In this document: piece by piece, positions 1 through 8,536 of the stretch
Numbering within the stretch: position 1 is the first letter of the stretch
How the letters are laid out: the number at the start of each line of letters is the position of its first letter
NCBI GenBank assembly: GCA_036897095.1
Contig: JAYMSP010003264.1
Coordinates: forward strand, 1 to 20,442
Length of the DNA: 20,442 nt
Source: Plantago elongata
Lineage: Eukaryota; Streptophyta; Magnoliopsida; Lamiales; Plantaginaceae
Reading direction: 5' to 3'
Made by a program: the position numbers and the translations under genes
Notes under the pieces: generated by a model
The model's database searches: none
Seen by the model: the letters and a program-made list of their open reading frames with translations, nothing else
Told to the model about the DNA's origin: nothing

Positions 1-2
1 AG

Positions 3-770
3 TTTAACTTGATAAACTTTTACTCATCTTTAGGCATTATACATCAAAGATCTTGTGTTGAAACACCTCAACAAAATTGCAGAGTTGAAAGAAAACGTCA
101 ACATCTGTTACAAGTTGCTAGAGCCTTGTTGTTTCAGTCATGTTTACCTCTTCCATATTGGTCTAATTGTGTACTTAGAGCTTGTTACATTATCAATAGA
201 TTGCCTACTAACATTTTGCAGGGTAAGAGTCCATTTGAAGTTTTGTGTAACATGAAACCTGACTATAAACTGTTCCAGGTATTTGGTAGTTTATGTTATG
301 CATCAACACTACAGGTTAATAGATCAAAATTTGATCCAAGAGCTATTAAATGTGTATTTCTTGGTTATCCAATGGGTTTTAAAGGTTATAAGTTGTTACA
401 TTTAGATACTAAACAAGTGTTTATATCTAGATATGTTCAGTTCATTGAACATGAATTTCCATTTCAGAAAATTTCTGATGAAATGAGTGGTTTCAAGCCA
501 ATATTTACACCATTATCTGCTACTGAAATTACTGAAAATACTGATGTTTGTATTCAGTCCAATAGACAGGTGAATGAAGAGAACATTACAGTAACAGAAG
601 AATCTCAAGAGAATTACATGGCTAATGCTGAAATTGAGGAAATACATGAACTGCAGCAACAGATAAATGAAGAAAATAACATTGCAGAGTTCTCAGTTGA
701 TAATATATCAACTAATGTTGAAAATCTGAGAAGATCAACAAGAGAAAGACATGTATCTTCTCATTTAAAA
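3..770 (+). pseudogene. copia pol, integrase C-terminal half plus linker (5' partial)
   Basis: This frame is open to the left edge, so the TTG at 9 is not a real start. It begins just before the TPQQN motif; the Glu of the following VERK, near residue 27 counted from position 9, is the expected third catalytic residue of the D,D-35-E integrase triad. The usual Gly of TPQQNG is Cys here. The copia GAG-like segment follows: FGSLCYAST, then a PRA...CVFLGYP block and KGYK. After about residue 150 comes an acidic, low-complexity linker ending in an [13 protein letters not shown] motif that normally precedes RT. The frame runs on to a stop at 843-845, but homology moves to another frame at about 768-773, so a small indel has broken the polyprotein there. 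Integrase inserts element cDNA into the host genome. Confidence 0.9.
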
Positions 771-772
771 CT

Positions 773-1903
773 GATTATAGTTTACCTCCATCAGTTGATC
801 ATACAAGAGCAGCTACAGCAAAATCAATGGTCAGGTATCCTATAACTGAATATATTTCAACTGACAGGTTATCTCATGAATATTATTGTTTTACTACTGC
901 CATTACTAATGTAAATGAGCCTAAAACATACAAACAAGCATGTCAAAATTCTGAATGGATTAAGGCAATGAATAGTGAACTTGAAGCTTTAGAAAGAACA
1001 AAAACATGGGAATTAGTTGATTTACCAGAAAATAATCATTGTATAGGTTGTAAATTGGTATACAAAGTAAAGTTTCATGCAGATGGTACTATTGAAAGAT
1101 ATAAAACTAGACTTGTAGCTAAAGGGTACACACAAGAGAATGATTTAGACTATTTTGAAACTTTTTCTCCAATTATTAAACTAACAACAATTAGATGTAT
1201 TTTAGCTATTGCTGCAGTGAAAGGGTGGTATTTACATCAGTTAGATGTTAATACAGCTTTCTTGCATGGAGATCTTGATGAGGAGGTATATATGACTCCA
1301 CCACCTGGTTATAACAAGGCAGGTATCAAGGTTTGTAAACTTGTAAAGAGCTTGTATGGATTAAAACAAGCTAGCAGTCAATGGTATTTCAAACTGCATA
1401 ACTCTCTCATTGACATTGGTTATAAACAGTCTTCTGCAGACATTTCTTTGTTTATAAAATCAACTAATGATTCTTTTACAGCTCTTTTGGTTTATGTAGA
1501 TGATGTCATTTTAGCAGGTAATAACATGGCTGAAATAAAATCAGTCAAAGCTTATCTTGATCAAAAACTCACCATCAAAGACTTGGGAGAATTGAAGTAT
1601 ATGTTAGGGATTGAAGTAGCTAGAAATGACACGGGCATTTCTATCTGTCTAAGAAAATATACACTTGATCTACTGAAAGAGACTGATTATTTGGCATCTA
1701 AACCAGCTGAAGTTCCACTTGATGCTAAAACAAGGCTCACCAAGGATGAAAATTATCTTCTATCAGATCCACAATCCTATAGAAGGCTTGTAGATAGAAT
1801 GATTTATTTAACAATTACAAGACCTGATATTTCCTTTGCATTGCAGAGTTTAAGTCAATTTATGAGTTGTCCAACTCATAAACATATAGAAGCTGCACTC
1901 ATG
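773..1903 (+). pseudogene. copia pol, reverse transcriptase domain
   Basis: This is the RVT_2-type reverse transcriptase of copia elements. Counting from the ATG at 827, the hallmark blocks are a WxxAMxxELxAL-like start near residue 44, RYKTRLVAKGYTQ near 90, motif A HQLDVNTAFLHGDL with Asp 140, LYGLKQA, the polymerase box YVDD at residues 223-226, and LGELKYMLGIEV further on. All three catalytic Asp residues are present, so the domain itself looks well kept. It is cut off from integrase by a frame change near 770 and from RNase H by another near 1903, where a premature stop at 1907-1909 interrupts a conserved AAxRVLRYLK-type region. Sequence homology begins upstream of the ATG at 827, so that ATG is not a biological start. 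Confidence 0.93.
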
Positions 1904-1904
1904 T

Positions 1905-2457
1905 ATTGAGATATCTCAAACAGTCACTTGGGCAAGGGATATTTTACTCGGCAAATAGCTCACTGCAACTTAAAGGATTTACTGATAGTGATTAGGCTTC
2001 TTGCCAAGATACAAGATGCAACATATCAGGTTATAACATGTTTCTTGGAGATTCTTTGATATTTTGGAAGTCTACGAAATAGACTACAGTAAGTAGATCA
2101 AGCACATAAGTTGAATATAGAGCTGCAACATCAGCAACATGTGAAGTGCAATGGTTGAAATATCTTCCTCAGGATTTATGCATAAATCATACACAACTTG
2201 CTATCTTATATACTGATAGCATGTCTGCATATCATTTAACACATAATCCAGTTCAACACCAAAGAACTAAACACATAGAAATTGACTGTTATGTGGTTAG
2301 AAACAAAATAATAGATGGAACAATTCAACTTGTTCACATCTCAAATCAAGATCAGCTTGCAGATATTCTAACAAAATCTCTCCCTGCTCAATTGTTTAAA
2401 CACTTTCATTCTAAGCTAGGATTGGTAAATATAAACTCACATCTTGAGGGGATGTAA
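1905..2457 (+). pseudogene. copia pol, RNase H domain, multiply interrupted
   Basis: A third frame resumes homology at LRYLKQ just after the break at 1903 and continues to the stop at 2455-2457. It has in-frame stops at 1993-1995 (in place of the Trp of a DSDWAS-type motif), 2080-2082 and 2107-2109. Recognisable copia RNase H features are FTDSD, an EYRA-like block, CEVQWL, YTDSMSAYHLTHNPVQHQR, TKHIEID and QLADILTKSLP, ending in KLGLVNI. RNase H removes RNA from the RNA:DNA hybrid during reverse transcription. The part from 2146 onward is uninterrupted, but it lacks the first catalytic region and is not a gene by itself. The terminal stop overlaps the first bases of the 3' LTR. Confidence 0.9.
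2444..2452 (+). other. polypurine tract of the copia element
   Basis: TTGAGGGGA lies directly before the LTR start TGTAAAG. A TTGAGGGG-type purine run immediately 5' of the 3' LTR is typical of plant copia elements and primes plus-strand DNA synthesis. Confidence 0.85.
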
Positions 2458-2769
2458 AGATATAAAATAAACTGAAGAAAAGAAGAAAGAAAACTGAAGA
2501 AGAAAATGAAGAAAGCTGAAGGAAAAGAAACAGATTAACAGACTGCTAAAATGGAAGAAGCGTCCTTCTTCATGTGACGTTTCTTCTATTAATAAATACG
2601 ACTTGTACGTTGTGCTGAAGCAGTTGTACATTTAGTTAGTTTATTTTATAGCAGTTAACAGCTTATATAAGCTGAGTTCATTTCCTTCATTGAGTTCATC
2701 AATTCCTTCTGTAAATTCACAAGTTTTATTCAATACAATTGAATTTCTTTCTGTTCATGAAAGATTACA
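2453..2769 (+). repeat. 3' LTR of the copia element (317 bp)
   Basis: It begins TGTAA after the polypurine tract and ends TTACA, a 5-bp terminal inverted repeat of the TG...CA type. It contains a TATATAA box at 2664-2670, inside the palindrome GCTTATATAAGC, as expected for an LTR promoter, with an AT-rich region about 50-90 bp downstream. The 5' LTR is off-window, so LTR identity and age cannot be estimated here. Confidence 0.85.
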
Positions 2770-2803
2770 TTGAACTCCCTGTGGAAATTCAGAAAGAAGG
2801 CAG
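2770..2803 (+). pseudogene. ASB exon fragment (ELTVEE-like), cut by the LTR
   Basis: Directly after the LTR the frame starting at 2772 reads E-L-P-V-E-I-Q-K-E-G, comparable to the ELTVEELKRKNP stretch of plant ASB. A GT at 2804 could be the donor. However, the following GVLISPGPG segment is not clear, and the exon may continue, badly decayed, for about 35 bases. The fragment is short, so it is supported mainly by its position upstream of stronger exons. Confidence 0.6.
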
Positions 2804-2936
2804 GTTTGATAGATACTAATGTCATGGAGTTTGTGATATGTTCTATATCTTAGGTACCATATCCTTTATGGTTTTTTACCCCGATCTTTTATAATGCTGT
2901 CATCGTAAATATATTGATGTTGTTCATAATGTTCAG

Positions 2937-3004
2937 GTACTCCCTCAGCTTTGTTGAAGCTTGGATCTACTGTGCAGCGCATTGATATGGTAAAGCTTTT
3001 GGAG
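2937..3004 (+). pseudogene. ASB exon remnant with internal deletion
   Basis: The exon is preceded by TTCAG and followed by GTGATT. It reads (G)TPS-ALLKLGSTV, comparable to GTPQDSGISLQTVLELGPTV. It then jumps to bases resembling CAGTGCATTGG...GCTTTTGGAG in another frame, the LQCIGEAFG end of the family exon. The nucleophile-elbow segment LFGVCMG between them is gone, and small indels shift the frame. Confidence 0.72.
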
Positions 3005-4320
3005 GTGATTTATAATTATTTCTTTTGTTTAACAGGTTTTCGCTTAAATTTTGTAAGATGGATTTATGTTAGTTGATCATATATGTTTGCACTCACTGAT
3101 TAATTTAGAGTCCTGTTTGAGTCAAAATTAAGCTACAGTTTGATGTGTGTTACTTAGAAGTACTGTTTCTCATCTTGCAATGTCTGAATATAATATAGGA
3201 GGCTGATTATAGTTTACAGTTGTTTACAAAGCACAATATTTGGCATGCGTTATAAGAATCTAGCTAGGAAGATGGTGTGTTTCTCAATTACTTGGTGATT
3301 TGTTGCTCGTGTATAATATACTAATTTGGATCAGTGGTAGATTTTGAAGAAATTATTGGAAACACAAGAATTGAGGAATATGAGAGATTTTTATAGACAA
3401 ATCACAAACGTAATATTTAAGATTAATAATCCGGACCTATTCAGACTGTTCACTTTAGGTCCTTAATATAAGTCATCTGATTTATTATATAGCTAACTTT
3501 ATTTTATCTTGGTCCAATATAATGCAAGATATTGTCTGGAAGGTGGATATATGTGATAAATCATTTGAGTCCCCTAGCTAATAATGCAGTGATCTATTTC
3601 ATCATATTCTTGACCTTTTAATATGATCTTGGGCGCCTTGCTCTATTTATGGTTTCTCTGAGTCGTCATATGCGTGTTATAATATCATGGCTCGCAAAAC
3701 TACATGTTGAACACCTGTCTTGTTTGGATGGAGGAAGTTGAGTGCAGCTACTGAAGAAATTGAGTTTGTACTGTTTGTACCATTACAAGTGCTCTAGATT
3801 TTAAGCACAGGTTCTAAAGAGATGGGAAATGTTAATTCTTAATTTACAGAAATCATTTTAAGGCTTTCCATCGCCCCTGGAGGAAATTAATTTTAGAACA
3901 TACTCATCTTTTATGTCTATAAAAACAAAGTAATCGAACCCTGAACCATCAAAGGATATATACATGAATTTTTAAGCCCGCAAGAATATCTTGAAGACTA
4001 TAGTCTTTGGGTTCCAGGCAGAGTCTTTAATGAGAGGTATATATACATCTAGCTAAACTTTGTTTGCAATAGAAACTTTCGTGTTTCTGAACTATCTTTG
4101 GCTATCGATTTGCCGTTTGCACCCTTTGCTTCTGAAACGTCAATATATACATGATTTGTACTTCAAGTTCACCTCCCTTATTCCTGATTCAATAGAAGCC
4201 TTTTGAGTGTGGAATTTAGTTGTTGGAGTCCTTTGTGAATGTAAATTTCATATTTTTATGGTGATTAGGTAACTCAGCTGATCACTCCTGATCACATTGT
4301 TCTTATAATCTTCTTTGCAG
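3005..4320 (+). other. ASB pseudogene intron region
   Basis: This is AT-rich non-coding sequence between two recognisable exon remnants. A normal plant ASB gene should hold the GKIVRSPFGV...HYDE coding segment here. I looked for it and could not find it, so it is deleted or beyond recognition. No transposon ends or RNA genes were recognised. Confidence 0.55.
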
Positions 4321-4453
4321 TCTTTCTAGAGCTGGCAGGTATCACAGCCTTGTTATTGAGAAATAAACTATTCCAAGTGATGCTCTAGAAATAACTGCAT
4401 GGACAGAAGGGCTGGTTAGGGCGGGTCGTCACAAAGCATTCCGATATCTGCAG
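4321..4453 (+). pseudogene. ASB exon remnant (GRYHSLVIE / TAWTE exon)
   Basis: It is bounded by a good acceptor (TTCTTTGCAG) and a CAG/GTGAAT donor. The frame reads L-S-R-AGRYHSLVIEK, stop, TIPSDALEITAWTE-GLVRAGRHKAFRYLQ. The family has DTFPSD and WTEDGLVMAARHK at these places, so the copy has one TAA in place of Asp and a deleted Asp codon. This is the strongest single match to ASB in the window. Confidence 0.9.
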
Positions 4454-5498
4454 GTGAATTTTCACTATCATTAGATTCCAGTTTGTATCTGACTACATCT
4501 ACATGCCATCAATGTGTTCTTTATGAATTCCTATTATACAACCTGCTTCTGCTTTTATTGAACTGCATCAATTTACAGTAACTGAAGGAACACTAAACAT
4601 TAAGAAAAAAAATCAAAACTTGTGAAAAAGACCATAATTTTAGCTATCTGAAATCGGGACCAAGACTTGTGAAAAAGGTTCTATAGTGCATATCATATAT
4701 ATATGCGCTGTGACAGTGGCCCTTCTGTGATACACTTTAGCTTTGAGTGCTGCAAAGCATATAAAACATCCCACAATTTTTTTTTCAATCTGATGGTGAA
4801 AAGCTGTACTAGAGGACTAGAAGCTCCAGTTAACTAACAAAAAATTAAAGTGCTATATTAATTGTTTTCCTACAAATGTTGAAGTCTGCATTGGTAATCA
4901 ATCACTCTCCTATATAAGTCGATATCCCTTTATAAGTTAGTAATCATTTTATATGATTTTGCCACTGATAAATTTGTCTCTAGTCTCCATTGGTATAATC
5001 CTGAAGTTTGCATTTGAACACCGTAAGTTCGTAACAGTCAATTCATGCACCCCACCTCTCTTGCACGGTAGCACTGTACTCCTATAAATGTAGAGTTTCT
5101 GAGCTAGTTTACTTTAAAATAAGAGCATGCCCTTTCAAGCAGGGAGGATCCAGGAGGGGCATTGTTCTTAAGGCCAGGGTACCCTTGGTCATAATTAAAT
5201 ATCTGTAAGAGCTGTCTGCTATATACAGTATGTACGTAGCCTAGTATATATACAGATCATGGACAGTACTGTCACTTTGAGCAGGCTTTCGGCTTTCCTA
5301 GTCAGTTTCTGTTTCATCAAGAGCCATTTCCTGGTAGAATTAACTGTATGCACCTCTTCATCATTGGGAAGATCCGATTTATTATGGGTGCATGTGGAGG
5401 TTCAGTCTCCATTAGAACCTCTCCTGCGTTCTTTTCTCTCTCTTACTGGGCTTTTATTTGAAACTGCATCTGGCATTCTTCTTTCTGGATTTATGCAG
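4454..5498 (+). other. ASB pseudogene last intron
   Basis: Non-coding sequence between the GT donor at 4454 and the TTTATGCAG acceptor ending at 5498. It is about 1 kb and AT-rich. A short stretch at about 5140-5175 (GGAGGATCCAGGAGGGGCA...) resembles GC-rich ends seen in some dispersed plant repeats, but no element could be defined. The open frame from 5259 up to the acceptor is intronic. Confidence 0.6.
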
Positions 5499-5657
5499 GG
5501 AGTTCAATTTTATTCGGAGGGAATTATCACAAACAAAGGCAAGGCCATTTTTCAGAATTTTATGAAACTGGTGGAGAGAAAGGAAGATGAAATTAGCTCG
5601 AGTAGAATCATACGACACCATTACAAGGAAATACCGAACACGTACTTTCTGATGTGA
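5499..5657 (+). pseudogene. ASB last exon remnant
   Basis: After the acceptor the frame reads GVQFYSEGIITNKGKAIFQN then FMKLVERKEDE, matching the C-terminus GVQFHPESIITxEGKxIVRNF(I/M)K of plant ASB. The catalytic His-Pro-Glu-Ser is Tyr-Ser-Glu-Gly, so the His that completes the amidotransferase triad is lost. About 20 extra residues (SSSRIIRHHYKE...) follow ERKEDE before TGA at 5655, longer than the usual tail as I remember it. Confidence 0.9.
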
Positions 5658-7567
5658 CTTGCTTTCTGCTGCATAGTTCATGTACTCGAATAATTTGGAG
5701 TTTGGACCTTCCAAGAAAATGTATTTCATATATGATGCATATATTAAGGGGACATGATGGTTGATTTTAATGGTGATTACTCTCTTTTCTAAGGGCGCTG
5801 GTATGGTTTTCTCGTCCTTAGGTTATTTTGAATCTAAGTTGTTTGTGATCATGATTAGGGGGAGATTATTCACCCGAATGATTTCAGGCATGTTTTCTAA
5901 TTATCTATCTCTGGAGTTGGTTGTTTATGCTTCATTGTTGCAGGACTTAAAGAGTTCCAAATGAGAAGCCAATGTTGGAAGGTGAAATAATTACAAGTAA
6001 CGTTATTTCTCAACGTTCAGAAGATACAACACAGCTTCTTCATACAACACAAGAACGAATCAAGAGTTAATGCAAAATGCAAGTGTTGAGAGCAGTGATT
6101 CTGATCGGTTGTTGTATTTTAGGGATTGCAAGTTTGTAAGTATTCAGTCAAGAATCATAATAGAAATAGAAGTCCCAAGAGTAAATCTTGACGAGTGGAC
6201 GTAGGTACATTTGTGACCGAACCACTATAATTTTAGTTTGTTTATTTACATCATTTCATCGTACTACAAATTTAAAAAATTAAACTTTATACAAAAATTT
6301 GCATCATTTTGTGTATCCTTCAATCATCATTGCAATACAAACTTAGAAAACATTTTGAGCAAAAATAATTATTTTAGTTGAGCTTCTACAACATTAAACT
6401 TTTATCACACTTCCAACTCAAATAATTTATCAATCTATCAAAATGAAAATACACTAAACAAAAAGTCACTCTCGACGAAAATCAAAATCATGACATCTAG
6501 AGTTATGCCACATGAGCCTAACCAATTGTCTTAGATGTCGTTATCAACTCAATTATGTTTCTATATCATTTTCTTCTCTTTTTTATTTTTCATACTTTAT
6601 CACATAATTTTAAAAGTTAATTAAATAATTTTAAAAATATCACAATTAATCATTTTTATCCTCACCACAAGACTTCAATTTTATAAACTGCATATGACAA
6701 ATCTACAACACTCATAAAATCAAAATTATATTTCAACACAACTCAACTTCAGGGCATTAACTTTTTAATGTCCTGATGTTATTAGATGTTTTAACCTTTA
6801 TATAATTTTAATATCTATTCGAGCATAATTTTTTGTCGCTAAAGCCAAGAAATATCGGTTGCATCATAGATCAATCGGACCTCGTAGTGAAGAAATTCAC
6901 CGGCAAAATGTTAGATATATCTGCAACATTAATCTACTAATTTTAATTAATAAACCAGCCAAAAGATTCCATCTAAGACCAATTAATGACGTGTAGGGTG
7001 ATCTGATTACACTACAAATCTGCAAGTTAATTAAAAATTAGCTAATCTTGGTGGTTCACCTTAACGTTGAAAATTCAAGCCACCCACATGTTTACAATTT
7101 ATTGGGCATACAATTTTTTTTATAAATGCAAGGGCCCTCACCATCTTCGGTGTTGTTGGATGGTTACCATCAAAAGGGAATAAATTGTCCGATCTCACCA
7201 CACTCGTACATATTAAACAACAATTAACACTAATATCATGTCTAGTTTAGGTCGACTAACATTATCCTAACACATAATATAAGTTGTATCTCGATGCGGG
7301 GTGGAACCATAATTCCAACTTCATTGTATAAGATTAGGGAAGCAAATTCTAAAACTATTAACAGTTCAATGCATAAGATTACGAGAATGAAAATTATTTG
7401 TTAAAAATATTATATATAAAAAATAACTATATTCCTCACGTGTACTCCTGGTATTGGAGTAGTAAATTCTAACAAGAAAATGTTGGATTGTTGTTTGAAT
7501 AATGGGTTGTCTCCACACTGTAACTACTATGCTTCTTGGGCTTTCCTACGAGTAAGGCAGGTCGTCC
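5658..7567. other. Intergenic, no gene seen
   Basis: AT-rich sequence downstream of the ASB remnant. The first 300-400 bases may be former 3' UTR or flank. A small hairpin lies at 6750-6775. Sequence around 7290-7360 has loosely repeated AAGATTA-G-GAAGCAAATTC / AAGATTACGAGAATGAAAATT stretches. No convincing coding sequence or RNA gene was found. Confidence 0.5.
6750..6775. repeat. Short hairpin-forming inverted repeat
   Basis: CAGGGCATTAA and TTAATGTCCTG form an 11-bp stem with one mismatch around a 4-base CTTT loop. Function is unknown; it could be the core of a small foldback repeat. Confidence 0.5.
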
Positions 7568-7615
7568 TGTCTGATAACAGGTAAAAAACTCATGTCTGAT
7601 AACAGGTAAAAAACT
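7568..7615 (+). repeat. Tandem duplication, 2 copies of 23 bp, period 25
   Basis: TGTCTGATAACAGGTAAAAA followed by ACT occurs exactly at 7568-7590 and again at 7593-7615, separated by CA. It lies just outside the inverted-repeat element at 7621-7954. Confidence 0.95.
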
Positions 7616-7620
7616 AAAAG

Positions 7621-7954
7621 AATTAACATATTTTTTCTGTTAGATTTTAGAATACAAAAAAAAATTAATAATTTTTAAAAAATATTATTTTATTTTTAAA
7701 AATATTTAAAAAGGTAAATTTGAATTTTTTTTAATAATATTACATTTTTCTAATTAAATGTTCATATGTCCAACGGGCGATCGCCTTACCGCCTTGGCGA
7801 CACCCCATCGCCCTTCTGCCTTATGAATATTTAAATTAAAAAAATATAAATATAAATTTACTTCTAAAATATTTTTAAATTAAAATATATTTTTTAAGAA
7901 TTATCTATTTTTTACTTTAATATTTTAAAATCTAACAAAATAAATATATTAATT
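7621..7954. mobile_element. Foldback (MITE-like) inverted-repeat element
   Basis: The left arm starts AATTAACATATTTTTTCTGT then TAGATTTTAGAATA. The right arm ends AAAATCTAACAAAATAAATA then TATTAATT, its reverse complement with few mismatches. The arms continue inward through very AT-rich, still complementary sequence (GGTAAATTT on the left, AAATTTACTTC on the right). The centre (about 7772-7825) is abruptly GC-rich, with GGGCGATCGCC...GGCGACACCCCATCGCCC. There is no coding capacity. The superfamily and target-site duplication could not be assigned; the boundaries may extend outward, since flanking CTGATAACAGG and CTGTTGTCATGCAGG are weakly complementary. Confidence 0.7.
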
Positions 7955-8420
7955 TGTAACTGTTGTCATGCAGGGCGTTGTCCTGATTGACCGTAGAAAA
8001 CTTATGATTCTTTAACGGATAAGTATCAGTATTAAATTATCTCACTTTCACTAGTTGAGCTTTCAAATTTGTAATTAGACACCAAGAAAACTAATTAACT
8101 TCTTAGATGGTTTTCTTTGAAATGACGATATTGCATTCTAAAATTATTGGAAATGTTGATCGTTATGTGTTGGGTGGTGATCCCATTTCATTAAAAAAAA
8201 AAAAAAAACATCTCATTTTAAAATATTGAAAGGAAAACATTTTGATACCTAAAGCTAGAACGATTTGGTTGTAACTTTAAATGTAATGTTATCAATTTGA
8301 AATTTACAGTTTAACGCCCATTTGCATTCCCAAATTTTTGTGCAATAGCTCCTTGTAATGTTGGACTTTTTCATCGAGTACAAAACTTCAAGGAAACATC
8401 AAAGTCGTAAAATTTCTAAG
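7955..8420. other. Intergenic, no gene seen
   Basis: AT-rich sequence with a run of 16 A near 8193-8208. Bases about 8312-8345 (ACGCCCATTTGCATTCCC) could be a diverged left end of the MITE arm at 8421-8536, but the similarity is weak. Nothing else was recognised. Confidence 0.4.
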
Positions 8421-8536
8421 GGATTGATTGATATAAAATTTGAGTGGCCGTTTTCAATTGAAATTGAATTTTTTTATACAAAATATTCGATTTGAGTGGG
8501 GAGATGACCACTCCAGCGGTATAACAAACAGCGTCT
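8421..8536. repeat. MITE arm, second copy of the 19937-20047 family
   Basis: This stretch shares TTTTCAATTGAAATTGAATT, ACAAAATATTCGATTT, a GACCACTC/AACCACTC block and AGCGGTATAA(C/T)AAACAG with 19937-20047 in the same orientation. That is near-continuous similarity over about 110 bp. Only this arm is clear; a left partner would have to lie at about 8312-8345 and be heavily diverged. Confidence 0.85.

Larger units (their letters stand above)
1..2769 (+). mobile_element. Ty1/copia LTR retrotransposon, 3' half, decayed
   Basis: The domain order integrase, reverse transcriptase, RNase H, polypurine tract, LTR is diagnostic of Ty1/copia (integrase before RT) rather than Ty3/gypsy. The 5' LTR, primer-binding site, gag, protease and the start of integrase lie beyond the left edge. 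The pol region is split over three reading frames (frame changes near 770 and 1903) and carries three further stops in RNase H, so the copy cannot make a full polyprotein. The 3' boundary is well supported: the LTR ends in TTACA, matching its TGTAA start, and the next base begins ASB-like exon sequence. The target-site duplication cannot be tested because the left flank is outside the window; the expected 5-bp copy would be TTGAA. Confidence 0.93.
2770..5657 (+). pseudogene. ASB: Anthranilate synthase beta subunit (ASB/TrpG) pseudogene, 5' end displaced by copia
   Basis: In plants ASB is the plastid glutamine amidotransferase subunit that passes ammonia to the alpha subunit for anthranilate synthesis, the first committed step to tryptophan. 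Four remnant exons lie in order and on one strand: 2770-2803 (ELPVEIQKEG), 2937-3004 (TPSALLKLGSTV, then a decayed LQCIGEAFG), 4321-4453 (AGRYHSLVIEK, then TIPSDALEITAWTEGLV) and 5499-5657 (GVQFYSEGIITNKGKAIFQN). GT/AG-type intron borders survive around the last three. The copy is dead: the segment holding the nucleophile Cys (GVCMG) is deleted, an exon equivalent to GKIVRSPFGV...HYDE was not found, TAA replaces a codon after IEK, one residue is missing in WTEDGL, and the catalytic-His motif HPES reads YSEG. The 5' exons are presumably left of the copia insertion, outside the window. Assignment rests on recalled family motifs, with no alignment run. Confidence 0.88.

Noticed and set aside
3680..3710. 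Candidate for the missing ASB GKIVRSPFGVMHG exon (GTGTTATAATATCATGG)
   Set aside because: Only a few bases match and neither the frame nor splice borders fit.
5259..5498. Upstream half of an apparent 132-residue protein starting at 5259
   Set aside because: Homology to ASB begins only after the splice acceptor ending at 5498; the earlier part is intron read-through.
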